A stretch of DNA of 64,000 nucleotides from Streptococcus oralis. Lineage in GTDB: Bacteria; Bacillota; Bacilli; Lactobacillales; Streptococcaceae. Position numbers and translations under genes: made by a program. The stretch lies in NCBI RefSeq assembly GCF_021497945.1, contig NZ_CP046524.1, forward strand, positions 655,501-719,500. The letters run 5' to 3'. Below, in pieces: positions 49,981-58,268 of the stretch. Position 1 is the stretch's first letter. Each line of letters starts with the position of its first letter. The notes beneath the pieces are model-generated. The model did no database searches and was not told the DNA's origin. It was given only the letters and a program-made list of their open reading frames with translations.

Positions 49981-50015
49981 AAAATGCTAACATATATAGT
50001 AGATGTTAGCATTTT
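49981..50015. promoter_or_regulatory. 13-bp inverted repeat before the AbiE pair (operator or terminator)
   Basis: AAAATGCTAACAT (49981-49993) is perfectly mirrored at 50003-50015 across nine bases. T-rich sequence follows, so it can end the CPBP transcript. A TTGATT at 49965-49970 puts a possible -10 box inside the left arm, where an AbiEi repressor could bind, as known AbiEi antitoxins bind inverted repeats at their own promoter. Confidence 0.65.
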
Positions 50016-50038
50016 ATTTCTAAAGAAAGGAGAATGAT

Positions 50039-50629
50039 ATGGTTGATAAAAGAGAGAAACTGATGAACTCTTTCAATCAGTATGGTTTTTTAACTTTTAA
50101 ACAAGTGATAGATGAAAATTTACACTACAAAACCTTATTAAAAATGGTTACAGAAGGAAAAATCGATGCTGCAGAAAAAGGCTTATATCGCTTACCTGAT
50201 ATTTATTTAGATGAGTGGTTTGTTCTTCAGTATCGATTTCCAAAGGGAATCTTTTCTTTGGAGACAGCACTTTGGTTACATGGTTTATCTTTGACTATCC
50301 CTTTTAACATGACGATGAGTTTTCCTTATGGTACGAATACCAAAAACATTAAGGAAGCAGATATACGTCCTATTATTTTACGCTCTCACTATAGTGAAGG
50401 AATTATTGAAATAGAGCGTCTTCCTGGCCAATTTATTAAAGTTTATGAAGTTGAACGAGTTTTGGTTGAGTGTCTAAGACCAGTTCATCAGGTGGATCTT
50501 CAAATTATTGCACCAGCGTTTAAAAAATATTTTCAACAAAATAAAATTTATTTACACAAATTATTTTATTATGCCCAGCTATTTAAAGTAACTGATAAGT
50601 TACAATCTTATACGGAGGTACTATCTTAA
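50039..50629 (+). CDS. abiEi: AbiEi-family antitoxin/transcriptional repressor
   Basis: The 196-residue protein starts with a winged-helix domain (NSFNQYGFLTFKQVIDENLHYKTLLKMV) followed by KGLYRLPD, the AbiEi_4 pattern, and a C-terminal domain with FSLETALWLHGLS. AbiEi represses the operon and counters the AbiEii toxin in type IV fashion, without direct protein contact. AAGGAG lies before the ATG. Its stop overlaps the toxin start (TAATG). Confidence 0.88.
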   Translation: MVDKREKLMNSFNQYGFLTFKQVIDENLHYKTLLKMVTEGKIDAAEKGLYRLPDIYLDEWFVLQYRFPKGIFSLETALWLHGLSLTIPFNMTMSFPYGTNTKNIKEADIRPIILRSHYSEGIIEIERLPGQFIKVYEVERVLVECLRPVHQVDLQIIAPAFKKYFQQNKIYLHKLFYYAQLFKVTDKLQSYTEVLS

Positions 50630-51465
50630 TGTTTTCAAATGCGAATAGCTTTAAAGCAAAAATCAAAAACATTTCAAAAGATAAGGGAATTCCAGCCCAA
50701 CAAGTACAACAACATTATTTAATTGAGCAAGTGTTAAAACTGATTTCTACTAGTTCTTATAGAGATTCCTTCATTGTAAAAGGAGGGTATCTAATAGGTC
50801 AAATGATTGGACTAGATAAGCGAACCACAATGGATTTAGATGTCACTCTGAAGGGAACCGAAATGAGCAAAGAAAATTTGATTCATATCTTTGAAGAGAT
50901 TCTTTGTTCTAAAACTGATGGATTTTCATTTTCAGTAGATAAGCTAGAACCTATTCGCCAAGATGATGAATATGGAGGATTTTCATTAAAATTAAATGCA
51001 ACTTTCGATACATTAAAGGAGGTTGTTTTTATTGATATTACTACTGGTGATAAGATCACACCAAGAGAAATTACTTATTCAATGAGTTCTATCTTTACTA
51101 ATGAAAGCATCAAGATATGGACATATAATCTAGAGACTGTACTTGCTGAAAAGTTAGAAACGATCATCAGTAGGGGATTAGCTTCGACACGCCCACGTGA
51201 TCGATATGATCTTTTCACCTTGTATAAACTTAGAAAAGAAGAGATTAATCTAGAAGTGTTAAAAAATGCACTTGAGAATACGGCAGAAAAACGTAAAAGT
51301 AAAGATACTATTTATAATTGGGAAGAACAAGTGAGAGGAATTGAAATTTCTGATTATCAGAAAGAGCTATGGATTCGTTATCAACGCCAATTTAAGTATG
51401 CTAAAGATATCTCATTTGATAACTCTGTTCAGGTTATTAGGGAAATTATGCAACAAATATTTTAG
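50629..51465 (+). CDS. abiEii: AbiEii-family nucleotidyltransferase toxin
   Basis: The 278-residue protein has the nucleotidyltransferase core FIVKGGYLIGQMIG and RTTMDLDVTLKG (DxD-type motif) and a later conserved LAEKLETIISRG and RPRDRYDLFTLYKL, as in AbiEii/AbiGii toxins (PF08843) that modify tRNA acceptor ends. The pair can abort phage infection and also stabilise the element. A terminator follows. Confidence 0.9.
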   Translation: MFSNANSFKAKIKNISKDKGIPAQQVQQHYLIEQVLKLISTSSYRDSFIVKGGYLIGQMIGLDKRTTMDLDVTLKGTEMSKENLIHIFEEILCSKTDGFSFSVDKLEPIRQDDEYGGFSLKLNATFDTLKEVVFIDITTGDKITPREITYSMSSIFTNESIKIWTYNLETVLAEKLETIISRGLASTRPRDRYDLFTLYKLRKEEINLEVLKNALENTAEKRKSKDTIYNWEEQVRGIEISDYQKELWIRYQRQFKYAKDISFDNSVQVIREIMQQIF

Positions 51466-51473
51466 TACAAAAG

Positions 51474-51513
51474 TAACTCATTCGTAAAGCAGTGAGTTGC
51501 TTTTTTTATTCCA
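51474..51513 (+). terminator. Terminator after the AbiE pair
   Basis: AACTCA pairs with TGAGTT around a 12-base loop with GC and seven T residues behind. Confidence 0.8.
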
Positions 51514-51540
51514 ATAACTCCAAAAATGTGATAAAAATTT

Positions 51541-51747
51541 CAACTACTCTTATCTATAATAAAGTTACCTGTTCTTTGAAAATTGAATCCACTCCGTCTT
51601 GATTAGCGTGCCTGTGTAAGTAGGGACTGAGAGTATTTCCCTGTGAAGGGCAACTGGCACAAGACGTGTGTGAGAATTTTCTAACAGACACGGAGTTTAT
51701 CGTTACCAGACTTAAACGATGCGACAAACTAGATAAAGGAGTTAATC
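51541..51747 (+). promoter_or_regulatory. Structured leader of the transfer operon (attenuator or oriT candidate)
   Basis: A TATAAT at 51555-51560 (weak -35) is followed by about 185 bases without a gene that hold several competing stems: CGTCTTG (51595-51601) with CAAGACG (51660-51666) extended by GTGCC with GGCAC; ACTCCGT (51591-51597) with ACGGAGT (51690-51696), which excludes the first; AGGGA with TCCCT; and ATCGTT (51699-51704) with AACGAT (51715-51720). AAGGAG then precedes the first transfer gene. Mutually exclusive stems suggest a regulated leader; an origin of transfer is the alternative. Confidence 0.5.
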
Positions 51748-52047
51748 ATGAAGGTAGTAAACTTGTATGATTTGAAACAAATGGGAAATAAGGGTGGTTG
51801 TACCATCCAATTGATTCATCACTTTCCCTTTGGTATGGGCTTAGGACATCTCAAAAAAGACTACATTGAATTTAAACGAGTTGGTATCTTTGATGGGAAA
51901 GCAGTAGAAGTTACTCTTCGAGAACCTTATTCGAGAGATCTACTGCAGGTTGTTAAGTCGATTAAGCAACGTCAGAAGTTGATAGCTTATCGTTATAAAG
52001 AAGGAAAGCTGCTATTTGTGAAGAAGGAGGCATCAGATGTCCTCTGA
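51748..52047 (+). CDS. Element protein, first gene of the transfer operon
   Basis: A 99-residue basic protein (VNLYDLKQMGNKGG, FPFGMGLGHLKKDY) with no family I can name. AAGGAG before the ATG. It overlaps the next gene by 11 bases and stands directly behind the structured leader, so it may be a regulator or accessory of transfer. Confidence 0.65.
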   Translation: MKVVNLYDLKQMGNKGGCTIQLIHHFPFGMGLGHLKKDYIEFKRVGIFDGKAVEVTLREPYSRDLLQVVKSIKQRQKLIAYRYKEGKLLFVKKEASDVL

Positions 52048-52525
52048 ACAACAGGAACGAATGGCAGTTCAATATGCTGAGCGTAGTCTTTTATTTACTG
52101 TAAAAAGTCTCTTAAAGATTCTAGAATGGTCTAGACGTCAGGCTTTAGCACAGGATTCCGCCTATAAGGTAGGAGTGCAGAAATTAGAAGAATTGCTACA
52201 ATCTCCTTATTCGATTGATACGATTAATCTGAAAAAAGATTTTTTAGACAAACCAATTGATATAGAGAAGTTTAAAGCTTTTTTAGAAAAAGAAGAGATT
52301 CCTTTAGCCATCGCTTGGCAAGGGGATTCTCTGCATTTCTACACGAAAGACCGTTCGATTCTGGATAATCATTTAGACCATCTTTTAGAAAAAATGGTTA
52401 ATGATCCGGAGAAATTAGCTGATTTTACCATGGATAAGTCATTAGATGATGCTATTGATGAAGCTAAATCCCAAATTACCTTTAGACAAGAAGGAGCCGT
52501 CAAACAGAAAGAGATGGTGAGATGA
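52037..52525 (+). CDS. Element protein upstream of the coupling protein
   Basis: A 162-residue, mostly helical, charged protein without signal peptide or membrane segment; no family recognised. AGGAGG lies seven bases before the ATG. It overlaps both the preceding gene and the coupling protein gene, which suggests a role linked to DNA transfer. Confidence 0.65.
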   Translation: MSSEQQERMAVQYAERSLLFTVKSLLKILEWSRRQALAQDSAYKVGVQKLEELLQSPYSIDTINLKKDFLDKPIDIEKFKAFLEKEEIPLAIAWQGDSLHFYTKDRSILDNHLDHLLEKMVNDPEKLADFTMDKSLDDAIDEAKSQITFRQEGAVKQKEMVR

Positions 52526-54402
52526 TGTACAGTGGAAAGAAATTCCTACTATTCTCACTGTTAGGTATCTTACTAGGCTATCTTTTTCATCGTTTGACGC
52601 TTTTGTATGATTCCTATACTGGAAATATCTTAGATAAATGGACTCATCTCCTGATGGAAGGTCAAGATGAAGTTCTTCAGTCGCCATGGAATGTTTCTTT
52701 TACTGGAAAATCAAGTGCTTTTTTTCTACTAGGTTTTGTGATGATGTTACTAGTTTATCTCTATCTAGAGACTGGTAAAAAACAATACCGAGAAGGGGTA
52801 GAATACGGGAGCGCCCGTTTTGGAACTCTAAAAGAAAAGAAGCTCTTTTACGGTAAAGAATTTTCTCATGATACGATCTTAGCACAAGATGTTCGTCTGA
52901 CATTATTAGATAAAAAACCACCCCAATATGATAGAAATAAGAATATTGCGGTGATAGGAGGTTCAGGAAGTGGGAAGACTTTTCGCTTTGTGAAACCCAA
53001 TCTAATTCAGATGAATAGTTCTAATATTGTGGTGGATCCTAAAGATCACTTGGCCGAGAAAACAGGCAAACTCTTTTTAGAACATGGCTACCAAGTAAAG
53101 GTGCTAGATTTAGTCAATATGAATAACTCAGATGGCTTTAATCCTTTTCGCTATATAGAAACAGAAAACGATTTGAATCGCATGCTGACGGTTTATTTTA
53201 ATAACACCAAAGGCTCTGGCTCCCGTAGTGATCCATTTTGGGATGAGGCTTCTATGACTTTAGTCCGTGCTTTGGCCTCCTACTTGGTAGATTTCTATAA
53301 TCCACCTAAAACAAGAGAACAGCTCATAAAAGAAAGTCGTTTAAGTCAAAAGGAATACCAAAACTTGTTGAAAGGTCAAAAAAAAGAAGTGGAAGAGCGA
53401 AAAAAACGAGGACGTTATCCAAGTTTTGCTGAAATCTCAAAACTCATTAAACACTTATCCAAGGGTGAAAATCAAGAAAAAAGTGTCTTAGAAATTCTAT
53501 TTGAAAATTATGCTAAAAAGTATGGAACTGAAAATTTTACCATACGAAATTGGGCTGATTTCCAAAATTATAAGGATAAGACTCTGGATTCTGTCATAGC
53601 TGTAACCACTGCTAAATTTGCCCTCTTCAATATTCAAAGTGTCATGGATTTGACCAAAAGAGATACCCTTGATATGAAGACATGGGGCAAGGAAAAATCA
53701 ATGGTTTACTTAGTTATCCCAGATAATGATAGTACCTTTCGCTTTCTTTCAGCCCTCTTTTTTTCAACCGTATTTCAAACCTTAACAAGACAAGCAGATA
53801 TTGATTTTAAGGGACAATTACCTCTTCATGTGAGAGTCTACTTAGATGAGTTCGCAAATATCGGAGAAATCCCAGATTTTGCTGAACAAACCTCAACAGT
53901 TCGTTCTCGTAATATGAGTCTCGTTCCCATTCTTCAAAATATTGCCCAACTTCAAGGGCTCTATAAAGAAAAAGAAGCTTGGAAAACCATTTTGGGGAAC
54001 TGTGATAGCTTAGTCTACTTAGGTGGTAATGATGAAGATACATTTAAATTTATGAGTGGATTACTCGGTAAACAAACCATTGATGTTCGAAATACTAGTC
54101 GTTCCTTTGGCCAGACAGGTTCAGGTTCCCTTTCTCATCAAAAGATTGCTCGTGATTTAATGACACCCGATGAAGTCGGAAATATGAAACGGCATGAATG
54201 CCTGGTTCGAATTGCCAATATGCCTGTCTTTAAAAGCAAAAAATACAATTCAACCAAGCATCCAAACTGGAAGTACCTAGCCAATCAAGAAACCGATGAA
54301 CGGTGGTGGAACTATCAAATCAATCCTTTGAATCAAAGACAAGAAAATCATCTTGAAGGCCTTAGAATTCGTGATTTAACTTTTGAATCTAGTTTAAAAT
54401 AA
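52522..54402 (+). CDS. VirD4/TraG-type coupling protein
   Basis: The 626-residue ATPase has two N-terminal membrane segments (about 8-28 and 65-83), Walker A GGSGSGKT at about 146-153, the TraG motif VVDPKDHLAEKTG and Walker B VYLDEFANIGEIPDF near 438. Such proteins bring the relaxase-bound strand to the type IV secretion channel. It overlaps the preceding gene by four bases. The start may be the second ATG at 52525. Confidence 0.93.
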   Translation: MMYSGKKFLLFSLLGILLGYLFHRLTLLYDSYTGNILDKWTHLLMEGQDEVLQSPWNVSFTGKSSAFFLLGFVMMLLVYLYLETGKKQYREGVEYGSARFGTLKEKKLFYGKEFSHDTILAQDVRLTLLDKKPPQYDRNKNIAVIGGSGSGKTFRFVKPNLIQMNSSNIVVDPKDHLAEKTGKLFLEHGYQVKVLDLVNMNNSDGFNPFRYIETENDLNRMLTVYFNNTKGSGSRSDPFWDEASMTLVRALASYLVDFYNPPKTREQLIKESRLSQKEYQNLLKGQKKEVEERKKRGRYPSFAEISKLIKHLSKGENQEKSVLEILFENYAKKYGTENFTIRNWADFQNYKDKTLDSVIAVTTAKFALFNIQSVMDLTKRDTLDMKTWGKEKSMVYLVIPDNDSTFRFLSALFFSTVFQTLTRQADIDFKGQLPLHVRVYLDEFANIGEIPDFAEQTSTVRSRNMSLVPILQNIAQLQGLYKEKEAWKTILGNCDSLVYLGGNDEDTFKFMSGLLGKQTIDVRNTSRSFGQTGSGSLSHQKIARDLMTPDEVGNMKRHECLVRIANMPVFKSKKYNSTKHPNWKYLANQETDERWWNYQINPLNQRQENHLEGLRIRDLTFESSLK

Positions 54403-54422
54403 AAATAGAAAAGAGGAAATAG

Positions 54423-54665
54423 ATGATTACGCATTTTAAAGGTTTTGTTTATGGAGTAGACGCAAGTGCTATGTTTGCACAAGCTATGTCTTTGTTACAG
54501 AAGGGATTGATTGCGGTTGGTGCCTTTCTCGTTGTTGTGGGGATTGTCAACCTTGCAACCAACATTAAAGATGGTGGACCAGGTGTTCGGAATGCCATTC
54601 TTGAAATTGTCGGTGGTGTTATGGTCGGGGCTGCTGGAGCCTTTGTAACCCAGATTTCAATTTAG
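54423..54665 (+). CDS. VirB2-like (Maff2-type) small membrane protein
   Basis: The 80-residue protein has two membrane segments with Gly/Ala/Val-rich helices separated by KDGGPGVRNA, the pattern of pilin-like VirB2/Maff2 proteins that precede the VirB6-like gene in such elements. AGGA precedes the ATG. Confidence 0.75.
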   Translation: MITHFKGFVYGVDASAMFAQAMSLLQKGLIAVGAFLVVVGIVNLATNIKDGGPGVRNAILEIVGGVMVGAAGAFVTQISI

Positions 54666-54681
54666 GAGGATAAACAATGAC

Positions 54682-55536
54682 ATGAATCTTAGTTTAGTCT
54701 CACCCTTTGTTTACCTTGCATCTGAAAAAATATCAGCTGAAAATTTATTTGAAGGATTTATTGTAGATTTACAATCTACAGTAGATCTGATTAAATCCCT
54801 ATCTAGCTACAATCCAACAGTTTGGACTTATATGTCTAGTATTACTAAAAGTGTCATGCAGCCTCTTGGAGTTGCGATTTTATCAGTTGTCCTCATCTTA
54901 GAATTTTCGAAGATGGCAAAGAAAATTGCTAACTCTGGTGGAGCGATGACCTTTGAAGCATTAGCGCCGATGTTGATTAGTTATATTATGGTCGCAGTTG
55001 TAATTACCAACACTACCGTGATTGTGGAAGCCATCATCGGTATTGCGAGTCATGCCATTGAACAAGTGGCCTCGATTGTGGCTCACGGTGGGGCAAAGTA
55101 TGATACCATCTCTGGATTAAAAGGTTCAGGCTTTATTGGCCGGATGATTGTAGGCTTTTTCGCCCTCCTCATTTGGCTTGTTCGGATAGTAAGTGCAGCC
55201 ATGGTTAATCTTTTGGTATCTATTCGATTTATTCAACTCTACCTTATGATCCCATTTGCCCCTCTTACGATTCCAACATTTTTAAGTGATGAATGGAAGT
55301 CTATTGGTATTGGCTATTTAAAAAATATTATGGTCTATGCGGTACAAGGGGTTCTTATTTTTCTGATTGTTTCTCTTGTTCCTTTGTTTGAATCTGCTGG
55401 GAAAATAGCTGTTTCAAATGGTGCAGGAGTCCTGCAATCTCTTGCGATTATGTTTGGTAGTTTAATACAAGCTATCTTACTGATTATTGCCCTCGTTGGT
55501 TCTCAACGTACGGCTCGCTCAATCTTAGGTATGTAA
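54682..55536 (+). CDS. VirB6/TrbL-like polytopic membrane protein
   Basis: The 284-residue protein has about six to seven membrane segments and is placed between the VirB2-like and PrgI genes, as VirB6-type channel proteins are. A minimal ORF ATG-ACA-TGA at 54677-54685 has the best spacing to AGGAGG and overlaps the start used here at 54682, so translation may depend on re-initiation. C-terminal SQRTARSILGM. Confidence 0.82.
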   Translation: MNLSLVSPFVYLASEKISAENLFEGFIVDLQSTVDLIKSLSSYNPTVWTYMSSITKSVMQPLGVAILSVVLILEFSKMAKKIANSGGAMTFEALAPMLISYIMVAVVITNTTVIVEAIIGIASHAIEQVASIVAHGGAKYDTISGLKGSGFIGRMIVGFFALLIWLVRIVSAAMVNLLVSIRFIQLYLMIPFAPLTIPTFLSDEWKSIGIGYLKNIMVYAVQGVLIFLIVSLVPLFESAGKIAVSNGAGVLQSLAIMFGSLIQAILLIIALVGSQRTARSILGM

Positions 55537-55589
55537 TTAGATAAAGGCTAGGAAGTGATTGCTTCTTAGCCTTTTTAGAAAGGAAAGTC

Positions 55590-55949
55590 ATGAATACACG
55601 TGTCTTTAAAGACATCTCAAAATACCAACACAGGGCTTGGTTAGGTTTCACCACAAGACAAATCATCTTTGTTTTACCAGCCTTTATTGTCACAATTATT
55701 GTTTTGGGCTTGAATCTCTTTTTCTGGCAATTTGGAGATTGGTTTGTTTACGGTTTTGTGTTTGCTTTTACCATCCCCCTAATGCTTTTTGGAGTCTATA
55801 AACCCAATGATTTATATTTTGAACATTATTTGAAATACCGTCTTCATTTTGAATTAACGGTTCCCCTACGCACAATTACAGGAAAGAAAGGATCTGAACA
55901 TGAAAAGAAAATCAAATACATTAAAGAAACAAAAAACTTCAATGACTAA
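55590..55949 (+). CDS. PrgI-family (VirB3-like) protein
   Basis: The 119-residue protein has two membrane segments (about 28-48 and 52-72) and the PrgI pattern: VFKDISKYQHRAWLGFTTRQ at the start and EHYLKYRLHFEL after the second segment. It is the VirB3 counterpart of Gram-positive type IV systems and anchors VirB4. It overlaps the virB4 gene by 50 bases. AAAGGAAAG lies before the ATG. Confidence 0.88.
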   Translation: MNTRVFKDISKYQHRAWLGFTTRQIIFVLPAFIVTIIVLGLNLFFWQFGDWFVYGFVFAFTIPLMLFGVYKPNDLYFEHYLKYRLHFELTVPLRTITGKKGSEHEKKIKYIKETKNFND

Positions 55950-58257
55950 TAAAAAGGAAGAAGTTAAAGGGAAAAAAGAGGAAGTGTTACCTTCTACGGC
56001 TAATACTCTTTCCTATCAAGCCCTGTATCAAAATGGTCTGATGCAGGTAAAAGAAGATTATTTCTCACAAAGCTACTTACTTGGTGATGTCAATTATCAA
56101 ACTGTTGGTTTAGAAGATAAGGGCGCAATCATTGAGAAGTATTCTGATTTGATTAACTCTTTAGACGATCAAACCAACTTCCAATTGACCATCTTTAATA
56201 AAAGATTGAATTTAGAAAAGTTTAGACAGAGTGTTCTGTATGAGGAAAAAGAAGATGGGTATGATAGCTATCGTAAAGAATTGAATCGGATGATGAATCA
56301 GAATTTAGACAGTGGTGAAAATAATTTTTCAGCTGTGAAACTGATTAGTTTTGGTAGAAAGGATTCTAATCCCAAACAAGCCTATCGTTCCTTGTCTCAA
56401 ATAGGCGAATATTTCAAGAGTGGTTTCTCAGAAATTGATGCACGATTTGAATCCTTGGCTGGAGAAGAACGGGTGAACTTGTTGGCCGATATGCTTAGAG
56501 GAGAACACCATCTTCCTTTTTCTTACCGTGATTTAACGAGATCGGGTCAGACAACTCGTCACTTCATAGCACCTAATCTCTTGGATTTTAAAAACAAGAA
56601 TTACCTACAAATCAATGACCGTTTATTACAGATTGTCTATGTGAGAGACTACGGTATGGAATTAGGAGATCAGTTTATCAGAGACCTCATGCAAGGAGAT
56701 TTGGAATTGATTGTAAGCCTCCATGCTCAAAGTTCGACCAAGGCAGATGCCATGAAGAAACTACGAACAAAGAAGACCTTGATGGAATCCCAAAAGATCG
56801 GGGAACAACAAAAACTTGCTCGTACAGGTATCTATTTGGAAAAAGTAGGTCATGTATTAGAAAGCAATATCGATGAAGCTGAGGAACTCTTAAAAACCAT
56901 GACCGAGACAGGAGATAAACTATTTCAAACAGTCTTCTTGATTGGTGTTTTTGGTCAGGATGAAGAAGAACTCAAACAAGCACTAGACACTATTCAACAA
57001 GTGGCTGGCTCAAATGACCTAATGATTGATAAACTACCATATATGCAAGAAGCAGCCTTTAATAGTTTGCTACCATTTGGTTGTGATTTTTTAGAGGGAG
57101 TATCACGGAGTTTATTAACATCTAATGTAGCAGTGAACTCACCTTGGACTTCAGTAGACTTACAAGACCGTAGTGGGAAATATTACGGTATCAATCAAAT
57201 ATCAAGTAATATTATTACCATTGATCGCAGCCTATTAAATACACCGTCTGGTCTGATTTTAGGAACATCTGGAGCTGGGAAAGGGATGGCAACCAAGCAT
57301 GAAATTATCACGACCAAAATCAAGGAATCTGGTGAAAATACTGAAATTATCATCGTGGATCCAGAAGCAGAGTACAGTGTCATTGGACGAACTTTTGGGG
57401 GAGAAATGATTGATATTGCGCCTGATTCCCAAACCTATCTCAATGTCCTTGACTTGTCTGAGGAAAATATGGATGAGGATCCTGTAAAGGTAAAATCAGA
57501 ATTTCTTTTATCCTTTATCGGTAAGTTATTGGATAGAAAAATGGATGGGAGAGAAAAATCGATTATCGACCGAGTTACGAGACTCACTTATCAGTCATTT
57601 AAAGAGCCTTCTTTGGAAGAATGGGTCTTTGTCTTGAGCCAACAAGCAGAAGAAGAAGCGCAGAATTTGGCACTTGATATGGAACTGTATGTTGAAGGTT
57701 CTCTTGATATTTTTTCTCATAAGACCAATATTCAAACAGGATCCAATTTCTTAATCTATAATGTTAAAAAGTTAGGAGATGAGCTGAAACAAATTGCCCT
57801 TATGGTTGTTTTTGATCAGATATGGAATCGTGTCGTTCGGAATCAAAAATTAGGGAAGAAGACCTGGATTTATTTCGATGAGATGCAGCTTCTCTTATTA
57901 GATAAATATGCCAGTGATTTCTTCTTTAAATTGTGGAGTCGTGTCAGAAAATATGGAGCCAGTCCGACTGGGATAACCCAAAACGTCGAAACCTTATTGT
58001 TAGATCCAAATGGTAGACGGATTATTGCAAATAGTGAATTTATGATTCTCCTCAAGCAAGCAAAAAATGATAGAGAAGAATTGGTTCAACTCTTAGGCTT
58101 GTCAAAAGAACTCGAAAAATACCTAGTCAATCCAGAAAAAGGGGCTGGACTAATAAAAGCTGGTTCAGTTGTCGTTCCCTTTAAAAATAAGATTCCTCAA
58201 GGTACTCAATTGTTTGATATCATGAGTACGGATCCTGATAAAATGGCTTCTAATTAA
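55900..58257 (+). CDS. VirB4-like secretion ATPase
   Basis: The 785-residue cytoplasmic ATPase powers the type IV channel. A VirB4 N-terminal region (about 40-400) is followed by the ATPase core: Walker A-like GTSGAGKGM at residues 455-463, IIVDPEAEYSVIG, Walker B WIYFDEMQLLL near 655 and GITQNVETLL. The Walker A lacks the usual Ser or Thr after Lys461 (it is Gly). It begins within the PrgI gene in another frame and is followed by the hydrolase after 11 bases. Confidence 0.92.
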   Translation: MKRKSNTLKKQKTSMTNKKEEVKGKKEEVLPSTANTLSYQALYQNGLMQVKEDYFSQSYLLGDVNYQTVGLEDKGAIIEKYSDLINSLDDQTNFQLTIFNKRLNLEKFRQSVLYEEKEDGYDSYRKELNRMMNQNLDSGENNFSAVKLISFGRKDSNPKQAYRSLSQIGEYFKSGFSEIDARFESLAGEERVNLLADMLRGEHHLPFSYRDLTRSGQTTRHFIAPNLLDFKNKNYLQINDRLLQIVYVRDYGMELGDQFIRDLMQGDLELIVSLHAQSSTKADAMKKLRTKKTLMESQKIGEQQKLARTGIYLEKVGHVLESNIDEAEELLKTMTETGDKLFQTVFLIGVFGQDEEELKQALDTIQQVAGSNDLMIDKLPYMQEAAFNSLLPFGCDFLEGVSRSLLTSNVAVNSPWTSVDLQDRSGKYYGINQISSNIITIDRSLLNTPSGLILGTSGAGKGMATKHEIITTKIKESGENTEIIIVDPEAEYSVIGRTFGGEMIDIAPDSQTYLNVLDLSEENMDEDPVKVKSEFLLSFIGKLLDRKMDGREKSIIDRVTRLTYQSFKEPSLEEWVFVLSQQAEEEAQNLALDMELYVEGSLDIFSHKTNIQTGSNFLIYNVKKLGDELKQIALMVVFDQIWNRVVRNQKLGKKTWIYFDEMQLLLLDKYASDFFFKLWSRVRKYGASPTGITQNVETLLLDPNGRRIIANSEFMILLKQAKNDREELVQLLGLSKELEKYLVNPEKGAGLIKAGSVVVPFKNKIPQGTQLFDIMSTDPDKMASN

Positions 58258-58268
58258 GGGGAAGGTAA

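Noticed and set aside
49981..50015. CRISPR repeat
   Set aside because: Single palindrome, no spaced copies. No CRISPR array or cas gene is visible in the window.
51541..51747. tRNA or rRNA-like gene suggested by the hairpins
   Set aside because: No cloverleaf, no T-loop GTTCRA with matching arms and no CCA end; the leader reading fits better.
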